DNA of 64,000 bases. Origin: Chondrilla cf. caribensis (Eukaryota > Porifera > Demospongiae > Chondrillida > Chondrillidae). Positions 1-13,085 of the stretch are shown piece by piece. The notes under the pieces were generated by a model that was not told where the DNA came from, ran no database searches, and saw only the letters and a program-made list of their open reading frames with translations. Positions within the stretch are counted from its first letter, which is position 1. Each line of letters starts with the position of its first letter. Location of the stretch: the NCBI GenBank assembly GCA_964020155.1, contig OZ026555.1, positions 3,363,295 through 3,427,294 on the forward strand. Reading direction: 5' to 3'. The position numbers and the translations under genes are program-made.

Positions 1-443
1 CAATAGCATGCTAGTTTCTTAGCAGTTCTAGCTGGTTTCCAACACTACAGAGGAGGGTTAGGTCAGAGCAGACCTGGATTAACATGGTCTTGCCTTGATG
101 CAAAATTTACAGTACAGGGTTAAAATATTGACTCTCTACACTGCATGATTACAGTATAAGTATCTGTGTGGTTAACACAGTAGAGTGGCCAGATTCCTAT
201 GAACGATCATTAAAATCCCAGAAATTCTCCTCTCTCCCTTTGAATGGAGGGTATGTGCTTGCTGCAATGTCGAAAATGATTTATCCAGGTGTAGTTTATT
301 CTCACCACCACTGCCACAATCCTATTTTCCTGTCAAGAACTCTACTCCTAGTTACAGAAAGCTGCACTCTTTCCATACTTCATTTTCATCATAATTACAT
401 ATCAAAGATTAATTAATTATTGGTATTACTATAAATCTTGTAG

Positions 444-1126
444 GATTTTTGGGAAATATTTCAAGGGAATTGGACCTATGGAGTGGATCATGTGACACGT
501 TGATTGCTGTGTGTGGGGATTCCGACTTCAACAGTTACTGCAATGCTACCATGGTACCTGAATCTCCAATGACATCATCGTTGAATGTGCCACTTTCTAC
601 TTCATCAGACAGTGTGTTCTCTACTTCAGTCACTCAGTCCAGCCTATCCAGTTCTGCTGACCTTACCAGTTCTGCTGACTTTACCAGTTCTGCTGACTTT
701 ACCAGTTCCACTAACCTTACCAGTTCTGCTGACTTTACCAGTTCTGCTGACTTTACCAGTTCTGCTGTCACCGATATGCAATCAGATGCAACATCTATGT
801 CTAGCAGTCTCAACATCTCATCTACGCCAACAATCAGCAGCAGTATATTCACAGATGGGCCAACGGACATCATAACTTCTGTATTCACAGAGTCAGAAAT
901 TACCCCTACTGCTTCATCACAATCACCTCTGTCTGCTATCATTGCAATGAGTACAGATGTTAGTGAACCATCTACACTAATAACAGAACCAGGACCTTCG
1001 TCCCTGCCATCTATATCTCCTGACACATCAGTAGAAAGAGCTTTTGAAGAATTTTCAAATTTCCAGAAATCCATACAGAGTGCCTTGTCGGCTAATGAGG
1101 CAGAAATATCCCAACAAAGAGCATCA
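444..1126 (+). other. Mucin-like stalk exon of receptor A
   Basis: This is the first visible exon of copy A (phase 1 in, phase 0 out, donor GTGAGT). It encodes about 227 residues. A cysteine-bearing start ([15 protein letters not shown]) is followed by a Ser/Thr/Pro-rich region likely to be O-glycosylated. The end ([15 protein letters not shown]) is conserved in every copy and leads into the GAIN-like region. Positions about 647-771 hold about seven copies of an 18-bp tandem repeat coding for the hexapeptide TSSADF, which B and C lack. Confidence 0.8.
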
Positions 1127-1824
1127 GTGAGTGGTGTGAGATTATTACATCTAGTATGTGTGGTCATATCATGCCATTGACAGATGGTAGGGTATATGTA
1201 CAATATGTATGTATGTAATGTGCGATTTTGTGTTTCACACAAATTAATTGTATCTCGTGCGTGTTCAATGAAATTTTCTCGGTGATATGTTTAATTCATG
1301 TCAAGTAATTTGTCTAGTTTAGTCATATGAAGTATGAAATATGCCTGTTCAGATTAACAGGCGTCTACTGTATCCAGTCATACATATTATATGTACACAT
1401 AATGTGTACGCATGTACGTACATATGTATGTATGTATTTATGAATGTATGTACCCTTACATTTGAACCTATACATACAATACATACTATGTATTCCAATC
1501 TTCACACGCACTCATTGCAGCTTGTCTGACATGTATTGATGGATATATGCTCGTTGTGTACAAATTGAACTGATGATGTATGTATTCCGTAGGAATTTCT
1601 GAACTTCCTTTCTGACATTTTGGATGTCTTCTCAAACCCCATATCACCTGTAAGTTCAACATGACCCATAATGTTGCAATGCTGTTTTAGATGAATATAG
1701 GATGTACTATGTATGTGGACAGCATTTGTATTTTGGTACAGGTACACATCTAAACCTTCTGTCCTTCATCATATTATGTACATCATGACACTTCTCAAAA
1801 TATTCTACACACACACACATGCAT

Positions 1825-1897
<73 letters not shown>

Positions 1898-1920
1898 CAC
1901 ACACATTCTCTCATACACAC

Positions 1921-1969
<49 letters not shown>

Positions 1970-4900
1970 ACACACATGCACTTTCTATGTTTGGCAAAGT
2001 ACTGTACTTTCATTCCACTACACAGAATAATGCTAGCTCCTTCGGATCCCGGTTTCTACAATTAGTTGACGATATTGCGCTTTCTATTTCTGTTGAAGTG
2101 GGAGAGACTGTCCAATTGGGAACACCAAACCTCAGTAAGTGTACAGGAAGTTCATGTAGTCATTGATGCACCCATAATTACAAAACATGTACGAAACAAT
2201 GTTCATGTTGGAATCTCATTGTATGTATGCAAGTAGACATGCTTCTGTATACACCTGTTCTGTATGTACATACTGTACACGCACACAGACATGTATGTAC
2301 ATACTGTACACACATACATACATGAACTGTATGTACATAATAATGTTAATGTTTGCTGCATGGTTTTAATGCATGGTACGACCTGTAGTTTCTGATTCAA
2401 GGATATTATTGTGCCATTTGTCTATTAGATCTCACAGTGCAGAATATTGACACAGAAGCTTTCAATGTTTTGAGACTTGAACATTCATTTTCACTGGATT
2501 CACAATTTCATTTGATCTCTCTCCCAAACACTTTGTTCTCCAACATAAGACAGCCAGATGGTGAGCTGTACTGCTGTATTATAGTGCTTGATGTTATTCA
2601 GCATTCATTTTAAGTAAATTACATGGTGTTATGAAACTTTATACTTTATTATGTTTGCAGTGAAAATTGCCTCAGTGTTCTATAGAGATTTGTCTACTGT
2701 GTTAGCTACAAACAGTTCTCAAACAAGGTAAATGAAAATTCAGTTTGTGAGATTTCCATTTTTTGAGGTGTTATTAAGTTGAACATTCAATTGAAGTCAC
2801 ATCACACTCAATCTTGCACACAAGGGCTTGTGCTCACTAACACGCACAACTTGTGTTATATGCGTTCATAGCCAAACTTGAGGCATTCCTGAGCATTCCC
2901 ACAAATCATCAAGGTGATCTTAGGATGTTAAGTGGAATGTGTAATTGGATTTCCTCCCTATCCTCATATATTTGCACTTGCATGCACACATACTGCATAC
3001 TTGTGCATACTCACACACAACATGTACTTGCATACTGTACACAGCACACTGAGATTACTCATCGCCAATGTGTTATAAACTAGATTTGAATTTGTGTATT
3101 ATGTTCAATTTTGAAGTGGTGCACACACACAGTCGTGGTTGCACACACTCTCTCACACAAATTGTACACACTATGTATATATTATATGCATTCATGTATA
3201 ATCCACTCAGAGCATTCTCCCACACACAGACTGGGAACTCCCATTGTTTCTTCAACTCTTGATTGCCGAAATTCAAACTGTACCAGAAGCTTGGCGTCTA
3301 TTGGAGATGGTGTGATCACAACATTCAGTCATAATGTGGGTGGTTTGTACATCCTAATAACGTACACATCTGTTATGGAATGTATCTAATAGTGTGTACA
3401 AGTTTTTATGTGTAGTTATGTAATTATATAGGAGCAGTTGTATCCACTATTCATACTTACCTCATACTTACATTATTACACTACTGTACAATAACACAGC
3501 TCCATTTTATACTATCTCATCTTATTTTATACCGAATTGTACATGGACACACCAAAGTCAATATGTAGTATATATTTTACATACAGTACATATTCTTGGT
3601 GATATGTATGTACATTGTGTGTTTCATACTGTACATATGCATATATACATACCTATGTACTGAATGTACTAATGTTATACAGACATAATGGGTTTATCAT
3701 GAGGTCTCAAGGCTTCATTTGTACACTGGATGTGCTCTTCCTCGTTAGAACAACCAATTGCAAGAAGGCGTTTGCGTTTTTTGGGATTTGGATGGGTATG
3801 TTAGTACGTTTTCCCTTGGTATGCACATATGTATATGCACAGTATATTCCCCGCCCCCCCCCCCATGCACATGCACTGTACGCATGCCTAAAATACGTAA
3901 ACTCTATATTATGTTCTGTTCAGTAACTTCTGGTCAACAAGGGGCTGTTTTCGAATGGAAGAAGAGAGCAATGAGACACATACCACCTGCTTTTGTGACC
4001 ACTTGACTCACTTTGCAGTTCTGTTTGATTTTGGAGTGGCACCTGTAAGCTATTTCATCTATCATTTCTTTTACATTCCTCTAGCTCTGTATGTATGGTG
4101 TGACAGTGTACACGTTATTATGAAGGTGTATATGCATAGTTGACATATATTCCTCACAGTGCAAAGGTTTACATAGGCACCAAGTTCACAATGTACTTAG
4201 GTGATTGACTTCTAAGGTCAGATACATATTCCCTAAGGGTATTATGCTGAAATGAAGACATTTGTGTGCTTGAGAGTGGTGCTGCACAAAAGCATTTCCT
4301 TGGACTTTCCAGTGGTCATATGTAACATAAATATATATGTACAATATTAAAATATTATAGCAAATACAAATTGAGGGGTTAAACATGGGAGAGTAAGAAG
4401 GGATATGCATAGAGAGGGCAAAGGGAACAATAATTAATGGGAATAAATCTGTACATATGTACGTCATAGGATACTACACCTGATGTATATATGTATATGT
4501 ACATCGGATACCTGACATGTTCCTATGCATATCATGTGCTCAGTTTCTTGTGCTTCTCATTCTCTCTGTACTTTAGTCCACCCACGTTCCTTGCTTACCA
4601 TCAATACTATATCTCTGTTCAGCCACCTTCAGAAAGGGATGTTTTAGCATTGGAAATTTTGTCCTACATTGGGTACGGCATAACCTTTGTCTGCCTCGTT
4701 GCCGTGATTGTCATCTTTGTGTCATTCAAGCCGCTGTGGGGACTGAGGACCTACATCCACATCCACCTGTGTGTCAACCTGCTGATTGCCCTGTTTATTA
4801 CTGCATTTGGAATGGACAAGGAGAAGCCTTACGAGAAGGTATGCCTCTTTGTGAGAACGGCTACAAGCGTTCCCTGGTACTGAAATGTTATCACATTGAT

Positions 4901-7900
4901 GGTATGTGTATTGATTGATTTTGTATCCAGGCAGCCATAGTTGCCTATTCTTCAATCAGGATGTGCTCAATTCAACCCACACACACACACACACGTGCAC
5001 AACACACACACACACACACACCTCACTCGTGCTACCCTGGCAATGAGCTTATGTACCAAAGTTACAGGACTTGAAATCTGATAAGGCTTACATGCTAGCA
5101 TTTCCTACTGTGTTATTCAATATGCACACATGTGCACTTATGCCAATTCATACCTTTTAGAGCCGGGAGTTGTGTGCAGCAACTGCTGTTATCGGCCAAT
5201 ACTTCTACCATGTGGTGTTCATGTGGATGCTGATGGAAGGGGTCATCCTGTACATTAAGATAGTCCACGTTTTTAGTCAAGAGGACAAGAAGCACTATAT
5301 CATATTCACACTGCTGAGTTATGGTGAGTCTCTCCACCATTTTTCGTATGTTCACACAATATACGTACGTATTTGCATGTGTATGTATGTATATGTACAC
5401 ACACCATATGCATGTATTATAGATTAGAGTGAGTTTGAATGTAAATAAGTAAATAATAATAATATTAAGTGTTTCTTAATGACATTATACTCCAATTTAA
5501 TCCTCATGTTAGTATAACAGCTAATAACACATGTATTTATTATAATTAATAGCATAGATTTCAAAGGCTTCATCCTCAAATACCTCATGGTTGCATTATC
5601 ATGTCGTGTGCTTTTGTTCAACATAATATACAGTGAATACACGTTAATAAGCCACAATTCATTTTCAAAGAATATGGTGGATTAATGAGTTTAGCGGATA
5701 AACTGGATATTCTTTGGTACTTGTACATTATACTTATACTGGGAAATTGTGTCAGATTAAGAGGTTTGACGGATAAAGTGGTGACAGATTAGTGAGAATT
5801 CACTGCATATCAAATTTTGAAGTTTCTTTCATAACTACTGATGATTCTACCACATATCGTGGTATTGTATGTTCGGAGCTTCATAACATGATACTCCATA
5901 TGTACATACACTAAATTATGCTGTAACAATTTTCATGGATTGGATTGACTGTCCTTAGGGTTCAGCTGAGGTAATATCCTAATACACTAATTTTGTACAC
6001 AACATTTATCCACTGCACAGTTATTTCACAGAGTACAATATTCATGGTTGAAGTGTTATGCACTAAAGGTGTACAATTTATGCTTCATGACAACTCTGTG
6101 CTATTTGGTATACATAGGGTATACGTATAGCAGAATCTGATATGTATGTATACAACTTATGATACTATGAACATGTATGTACTTTGAGTAAGGATTTCAG
6201 ACTGCAATCATATTGGTACAAATGTATGGTGTACCATTCCTCAGGTCTACCACTGGTGTACTTGTTCCTATCCATTCCTCTGGGATTCTTCAGAAGAGGT
6301 GATATTTGGAGTTATGGTGAAGATGTCACAGACATTAATTCCACAGATCCTTCTCATCACAGCATGTGAGTTGATATTAGGTAATGTTTTGATGTGAGCA
6401 ATGTTCCCACATATGTACATCCATTACATTTGAATTGAATTGTGTCGTGTCGGCCATTACAACTAAGGCTATGACTTAAACAAGGTCTTTGTGGAATTAT
6501 ACAATTATTCTGAAAAGCCAAAAGAACACTCAAACTAAGTCAGGCATAATTGTGGCATGCAGCCATAAAATACAGAGAAGTGTCATGTTTCTCACTCAAA
6601 TGATTTTAACTAGGAGGTGTCCCTCTGTGTGAGTGAGTGTATTTCCTTTCTCACGACCTCTGTAGATGCTGGCTGACCGCAAGTGACTATTTTCTATTTG
6701 TTTTTGTAATCCCCGTGTTGCTCATAATATTGGTAAGTATAGTTGTTTTGTAGATGTATAGACATTGGTTCAGTGTATTTAGTACCGTACATAATGTACT
6801 GCAGTATGTAATCTTCAACCTGAAATGCAGGGTGTGTACTAATATTAATTCATAATTAAATATTGATTTATACGTATAATAAGGTACTTGTGAGAATTTG
6901 TAACACAACATTAAGGCTCATGTACACTGCAACAAACTTGGTTGAATGCGTATGTGACATACATACATGTCGAATGTGATGTAACGTCACTGCAATATTG
7001 AATCTTAATTGTAATACCTATGGTATGCTGTGTACATGCCTACATACATATGTATGTGCACATAGATTATGTACAACTCTACTTCTTTGGAGGTTCTTGT
7101 ACATATGTACAAGTAATTTCTCATTTCTAGTACAAATTCTACCCATCCCTGCAGATAAACTGTTGTATTTTTGTGATTGTCATGGTGATTATTGCAAAGA
7201 AGTTGAGACAGTCGCAAGATATGGACAAAGTCAAAGCAGGCAGGTGAGAGCAAGTGTGTGGGACATTAGTCTGGACTGCTATGACCGTCCCATTAGGCAC
7301 CTGGAGGGCAACAAGGGGAGGGACGGTCTAGCGGCAGTAGTAATTGGTTAACACCTTTAGGTTATTATTCTGAAATGATGATAGTTGTATTGCGGATTTA
7401 TGTAACTGTTCAAGAGCATAAGCAAAGCTTCTCTCCAATTGTCATCTATAACTTTGGTCGATGGTGGATACTTCCTTGTTGTGGCCTACGTACATACGTG
7501 AGCTAAAGAACTGAAAATCATGGATCGATACCATTGCCGCGATTTGGGGTAGTTGTATCTGATTGGTCATTGAGGTGTTAAGCAATTACTATTGTTGCTA
7601 AACCGTCCCTCCCCCTTGTTGCCCTCCAAGCACCTGATGGGACGGTTGTAGCAGTCCAGACTAGTGGGATATACACATGGTGTATAGTGTATGTATAAAA
7701 AAAATAAAAATAAAAAAAAAATAAATAAATAAAAAAAAAAACTGTACATATACGTACTTATGTGCACATATACATATGTTATGTGTATAATGATTTGCAT
7801 ATATTATGCATTAGAGAATGTGTTGTACTTGTAGGTATCTGTGTATATGTGTATGTACATGTATTCATGTATGTGCACGTGCGTATATCCTGTAATACTG

Positions 7901-9442
7901 TATATATGTACATGTGAATATCATAGTTGTATGTGTGTATGCATAAGAAAGTCCGAACATAATTTGTTCACATGTAGCCAGACATTAGTGGAGTGCATGT
8001 ATATAGGGATACCAATCCAGAAAATCATAAGTAATGTAATAAATTTGTGTGTGATTGTGTGGGCACTACATACAGCGTGTGCAGACTATGTAACCCATCA
8101 CTCTAATGTAATTCACTCTCTTGTACAGTGAATTCTCCTTTATCTGCCACCACGTTATCCACCAAACCTTTTAATCCACCACAATTTCTCAGTACCAATA
8201 TAATGTACAAATATCAATGAATATCCAGTTAGTCTGCAAAACTCGTTAATCCACCATATTCTTTGCTAACAAATTGCGACTGATTAACAAGAATTCACTG
8301 TATATAAATATGTATGAGCTAAGATTTCCCAATACCAAGTTGTGTGTCCTTGTTCTGTAGAACCTGGCTTCGCAGTGCCTTTTCCCTGATGGTTGTCCTT
8401 GGAATTGGCTGGGTCATTGGACTGTTTGTCTTCCACCACGTAGTGTATTATGTGGCAGTCATCTATTACGGCATCCAGGTGAGCTGACATGACTAGCAAA
8501 CTGTACATAGATTGGGAATTGTGAATATTATCGTATTGTACCAGTGATCAGATATCTCCATATAAGTATTGTAACTCCCTTGATTTCTCTTCTTTTAACC
8601 TTATGCACTAATGCACATGTATAGTTTAGAATTTCAGTTAGCTACAGTACAGTAGGTGGACATTTGGATGAATGAGATTTGTGTTATTGTGATTGGAGTA
8701 CATACGTATATACTATACACATGTGCCCTACACACATACTGTACTTCGTCATGTACATGTGACACATGTACAGTACATACAGTCTCGTTAATCCACCACC
8801 GCTTTATCGGTGAAACCTTTTAATTCACTACAATTTCCCAGTACCAATATAATGTACAAGTACCAATGAATATCCGGTTATTCTGCCAAACTCGTTCATC
8901 CATCATATTCTTTGAAAATGAATTGTGGCAGATTAACGAGTATTCACTGTATGTACAAATGGGGAAATGTGACATACTAGGCCTGGTCCCCTTGCCTAAC
9001 CAATGAACCAAGCAAGCACTGTGCTAGTCTGGATGCCAGACCCTCCAAGTAAGTGCCTTCCCCCCCACTTGGGATGGTGTAGCGGGCCAGACTAGTGTTG
9101 TGCATTTGAATCAAGAGTTATGGAAGTATATCTGTGGCTTGACACAGTAGCAGCCTTTCACGAAGTGAATAATATTAGCTACACTATACTGAAACCTATC
9201 TAACCAATTTCTTTGACCTATGGACACATGCTCAAATGTATGTTTTTTCAATGTAGAATGAACATTTTGTATATAAGTGATATATTTTATTACTTTATAC
9301 TGTTGAATTTAGATGGGTTTTTTTTCCAATATGCACAGGGAATTCTCATCTTTGTGTTATTGATTTTGTTGTCATCTAAGGTGAGCTGATATTTATGTGT
9401 GCATGTGTATCTCTTTCTCTCACTGTGTGTGTTTGTGTGTGT

Positions 9443-9520
<78 letters not shown>

Positions 9521-9700
9521 ATGTGTATTTGTGTGTGTTTGTGTGTGTGTATTTGTGTGTGTTTGTGTGTGTTTGTGCGTGTGTTGCGTGCGCGTGCGTG
9601 TGTTTGTGTATGTTTGTGTTTGTGTGTGTGTGTGCGTGCGCATGTGTATTTGTGTGTGTTTGTATGTGTGTATTTGTGTGTGTTTGTGTGTGTGTTGCGC

Positions 9701-9748
<48 letters not shown>

Positions 9749-11675
9749 ATGCATCTGTGCATGCAAGCCTGCATGTATATCTGTGCATGTTTGCATATGT
9801 GTGGATGCATGCAAGTAACATTGCATAATATTAATTCAACACATCTCCATTGTCGTGTATATGATATTTCAGGTTCGTAAAACCATCTGCAAGAAGTTGC
9901 ACACTTTCATACAACGGCAGTCATTGTCAAGTGATGCTAAATCTTCAAGTCTGCGAAGAAGTTCTGTGTTCACATTCCTTGTAAGTGAACCCCTCACACC
10001 ATTGTTCCACATACTGCACATATACAGTATCATGATAATTATGAACATGCTTACGGTATGTAGAAGTTATAGATGTATGTATGTACTGTGCACTCCTTCA
10101 GATAGTTCATTGAACCGCTACTGTTCTAGGTGTGCTTGGAGGTACATGTATACATGTAGTTTTATCCTGACGCATTGGAGACTGATAAATGGATTAAAGA
10201 AACAAGTAATATGATTTTTAATCTTGTGGGGCTGCCATCCTTCACACTTGAATTACTTGGGCATCTCGTTTTTAATAACCTTCACTGAAGATATTACGTC
10301 CGGAAAAGCCTTCACGTGTGACGTTTAGCCCAATTTGCAACTCTCAGCATTTCAAAATCTTTTTCACATAATTGTATACATATTTCAATATGAAGTCACT
10401 GTTGCAGTTATGCATAGGAACACATATTATATATAGTATTATCATATGATATCTCTGGGATGAGTGTAACATACTGGAAGCCAAAATGAAAATAGTTGGG
10501 ACCTGTTGCTTGCCAGGATTACAATGACATTACAGTTTGTGCTAATATTTGTGGTACAGCACAGACTGGATATATAAAACAATACAAGTCACCAGACAGG
10601 TTTCTTTGTTTATGATTGACTGATGAATAAGCAATCAGGAAATTAGTAAACATTTTCTATTGCCTGAAATTGGGCTAAGAGTGCACACTGTATTTATACT
10701 GTCGACAGGATGCAATCAAGTCAGCACTTCGTATCTGACATCATCTAGTCAGGATAGGACTATAATGCCTATAGATAATGTGTATGATATACATGTATGA
10801 ACATAATAATATGTAAGTGGACAGATGTGTAATTGATCATTGTTTTAATGTCAAATTTACTGGGTCAATGTGACAAACAGTGCATGTCCTATCAAGCCTC
10901 TTATGCTGGGTGTACTACGGCTTTGTGTTTGTGTTCCAATGCTTTGCTTGCCAATATGTGCGATGTTTTAACACAAATTACAATAACTTACAATATACGT
11001 GTATTCTCTTTGTGCTAAGTTTGCAGACGGTATACTCTGCAGCTAGGCATGAGGATTGCAATTTACCTTTGTATATAACCACACAATTCTTCCTTGTTTT
11101 TTCAAGTCTGAAGTTGCTTGCAATATTATAACCGAATCAAATTCACATGATAAGTACATCACAATTGTACTTATAGCTGAAAAATACACAAGATATTATT
11201 CTTATGGCAGTGTGTGCATGATTACTACACATTATACCAAATTAATTATGCAAAATTGTACACAATGTGCAAATTCAGAAGTAAAGTTTTTTTCAAAAGT
11301 TTTAAAATGAAATATACCTATGTACATGTATGACTAATGTGTCATTGAATTCTGCACAAATATAGTACTTTCTCTCTTTATGCATAGTTCGGAAGTATTA
11401 ATGCGTCTGGTAGAAACCCTAATAATAAAAGTAAAAGTGATGGCAGTAATAAGAAGACACATAACGGGATTGAGTTAGGAACCATTGGAGGTATGAACAG
11501 GTTAACTGTTGATGACTCGAAGAATGAAGAGAAGCGAAGCAATTTATCTTTTCAAATGGACAACACGAGAGATGATAAGAAGAAGGATGAAGAAGATTTG
11601 CCCCCAATTGATGATAAATCCGTGACCAACACAGCAGAAACTGAAACTCTCCAATGTACTGTTGATTTCAATTGA
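444..11675 (+). CDS. Adhesion GPCR, array copy A (5' exons outside the window)
   Basis: This is a class B2 (adhesion) G-protein-coupled receptor at the cell surface; its ligand is unknown. Exons by splice signals and conserved phase: 444-1126, 1593-1649, 2026-2134, 2429-2560, 2661-2727, 3230-3339, 3765-3795, 3924-4044, 4623-4838, 5161-5323, 6245-6365, 6666-6732, 7155-7243, 8361-8478, 9339-9380, 9873-9980, 11388-11675. They join without a stop to at least 840 codons. Order: Ser/Thr-rich stalk, GAIN-like region, GPS (CVFWDLDG, then FWSTRGC and [12 protein letters not shown]), seven helices, and a polar tail ending CTVDFN. TM3 carries the class B pattern WMLMEG, TM6 has [13 protein letters not shown], and TM7 ends in a VRK motif. 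The two exons that carry the signal peptide in B and C lie left of position 1. Exon joins are my reading and untested by RNA. Confidence 0.88.
647..771 (+). repeat. 18-bp tandem repeat in the coding stalk of A
   Basis: About seven tandem copies of an 18-bp unit (ACCAGTTCTGCTGACTTT with minor changes) code for TSSADF repeats. The unit is a multiple of three, so copy number can change without breaking the frame. Confidence 0.9.
1806..1976. repeat. (AC)n microsatellite
   Basis: Long CA/AC run with two short interruptions, in the intron between the 1593 and 2026 exons of A. All open frames here are repeat artefacts. Confidence 0.97.
3765..4044 (+). other. GPS autoproteolysis motif of receptor A (31-nt micro-exon plus main exon)
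   Basis: The GPCR proteolysis site is split over a 31-nt micro-exon (3765-3795, reading [11 protein letters not shown] across its joins) and a 121-nt exon (3924-4044). The four conserved cysteines and two tryptophans of the GPS are present. The HLT tripeptide is intact, where known aGPCRs cut themselves between Leu and Thr. The sequence after it, [13 protein letters not shown], would be the tethered agonist. The start of the micro-exon is fixed by phase: a nearer upstream AG gives the wrong frame in A and an in-frame stop in B, whereas AG at 3763-3764 keeps the frame in all copies. Confidence 0.85.
5631..5805. mobile_element. 175-bp pogo/Tigger-like MITE, copy 1
   Basis: Termini CAGTGAATAC and GAATTCACTG form an inverted repeat flanked on the left by TA. 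The interior matches the elements at 8126 and 8780 in the opposite orientation. No coding capacity. Confidence 0.7.
7267..7663. mobile_element. Non-autonomous element with inverted repeats of about 95 bp
   Basis: Arms 7267-7360 and about 7570-7663 are near-perfect reverse complements, starting TAGTCTGGACTGC and ending GCAGTCCAGACTA. The loop of about 210 bp is unique. The element sits in the intron after the 7155-7243 exon of A; B and C lack it. Confidence 0.75.
8126..8300. mobile_element. 175-bp pogo/Tigger-like MITE, copy 2
   Basis: Termini CAGTGAATTCTC and GAATTCACTG with TA on both sides. It is the same length as the copy at 5631 and lies just upstream of the TM6 exon of A. Confidence 0.75.
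8780..8949. mobile_element. Pogo/Tigger-like MITE, copy 3
   Basis: Same family and orientation as copy 2 (shared CCAGTACCAATATAATGTACAA interior, ATTCACTG end followed by TA). The left terminus is worn (CAGTCTCG). Confidence 0.65.
9024..9093. repeat. Short inverted repeat with TAGTCTGG/CCAGACTA ends
   Basis: About 70 bp bounded by TAGTCTGG and CCAGACTA, with internal complementary CCAAGT/ACTTGG blocks. The ends equal those of the element at 7267. A diverged counterpart lies at about 24734-24830 in the matching intron of B, so this one predates the A/B duplication. Confidence 0.5.
9420..9780. repeat. (GT)n microsatellite with GC-alternating segment
   Basis: Long GT run with TTTGTGTG variants and a run of alternating GC near 9697-9715, a purine-pyrimidine tract that can form Z-DNA. 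It lies in an intron of A and explains all overlapping open frames. Confidence 0.95.
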
Positions 11676-12036
11676 TGTTGATTCACATTTACAGAATTTA
11701 GCCCTATTGCTTACAATAATACACAAAGTCATACAAGTCTTTCAAAATTTGAGCTATATTCAATATTATTATTAAAAATAATAATAATATCAGCATGTGC
11801 ATTATAGTTTGCTATATATTTAAATATATACCAATTAAAATAAATAATAATATTTTTGTACAAATGGATTTGCATATTGGCACTACTGTATGCAATTAGG
11901 TAATCCATCACTATTATAGAAATGGTTCACTATTGGACCTAACATTAATATGCTTTTACATATATACTATCAAGTTAGTACAGACATATAAAATTTGAAA
12001 TTTCCCAATACCAAGTTGTGTGTCCTCTCTCTGTAG
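11676..12036. other. Intergenic AT-rich stretch after gene A
   Basis: Probable 3'UTR and downstream sequence of A, with several AATAATAA runs. No gene seen. The last ~40 bases are intron sequence attached to the stranded TM exon at 12037. Confidence 0.6.
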
Positions 12037-12154
12037 AGTTTGGCTTCGAAGTGCCTTTTCCTTGATGGTCGTCCTTGGAATTTGCTGGGTCATTGGACTG
12101 TTTGTCTTCCACCACGTAGTGTATTATGTGGCTGCCATCTAGTACAGTATCCAG
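12037..12154 (+). pseudogene. Isolated duplicate of the TM6-TM7 exon, dead
   Basis: A lone 118-bp copy of the exon found at 8361-8478 (A), 23520-23637 (B) and 42823-42940 (C) lies between the end of A and the start of B. The flanking intron bases are retained (CCCAATACCAAGTTGTG before it, a GTAAGC donor after it). It codes for [20 protein letters not shown] and the start of TM7, then hits an in-frame TAG (12139-12141). No neighbouring TM exon is present, so it is a stranded relic of exchange within the array. Confidence 0.8.
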
Positions 12155-13006
12155 GTAAGCAAACAGATTGATACATGTATAGACTTTGACATGAATGACA
12201 TATATATATATATATATGATATACATGTATATGATTTTGACATGTATGACATACATTGTACCAGTGTTCAGGCTTTTCCATTACAGATCATATATAGGTA
12301 TTCTGTTATAGTAAATTGAACCCTTTGTATTATAATATGTTTAGTGGAGTACCGATGTACCGTACTGTATGTGCAGCTATTATAGTATCTATGTATGTGT
12401 ACCTTATGCATGCATGTGTTATATCAGATTTAGGCAGGGTACAAGAGCAGAAAATGGATCCTCATATAGGATATGACGGTTAAGCCCAAGGTGTTTCACA
12501 TTAGGAGCTACTTCCTGTGCTTTCTCTCTGGTGAATAATAAATATAACTTGTACCCTGATTAGCCACTTGTCGACCTTTTGTTAACTAATTGATTAGTTG
12601 GATCTCAGGGATACATAGGATCTACTCATCTGCCAATCTCTTGTTGTCACCAATCAGGGTGCATGTACCTATGCATACTTGATGTACATACTAGGTATGT
12701 ATGTGTATGTATATTAACCTATGCATACTTATTGTACATATGTGTAAAATATGATGGGTAAGAATTTTGTGATCACATGTAACTGATCTTTGCTGGGTGC
12801 TATTTGGAGTATTTTGAGATGTAGTGTAATCAGAATTCCTAGATGATGTCCAGCAATTATATATCTATCAAATCATTAGCTCTTGCCAATGCACACATAC
12901 TTAAATGACATTGTGTATTTTCTAAGCTATGTATGTGCGTGCACGTGTGTGTGTACATGTGTGCATGTGCGTGCGTGCAATGCCATGTGTGTACATGTGT
13001 GTGTTT

Positions 13007-13085
<79 letters not shown>

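Noticed and set aside
1..443. Coding potential at the left edge (82-codon frame at 168-416)
   Set aside because: The same region in B and C is intron; the frame lacks receptor similarity and splice support.
634..1242. 202-codon open frame on the - strand
   Set aside because: It is antisense to the Ser/Thr stalk exon of A and is kept open by the 18-bp repeat; no independent features. The same applies to the - strand frames within 29346-31277.
3854..3864. C-homopolymer, also at 61868-61887
   Set aside because: Simple homopolymers, possibly of uncertain length in the assembly; no function inferred.
9290..9880. Several long open frames on both strands rich in Cys-Val or His-Thr
   Set aside because: They are translations of the GT/AC microsatellite; the same holds for 1707-2166, 12883-13168, 54731-55097 and 55647-55973.
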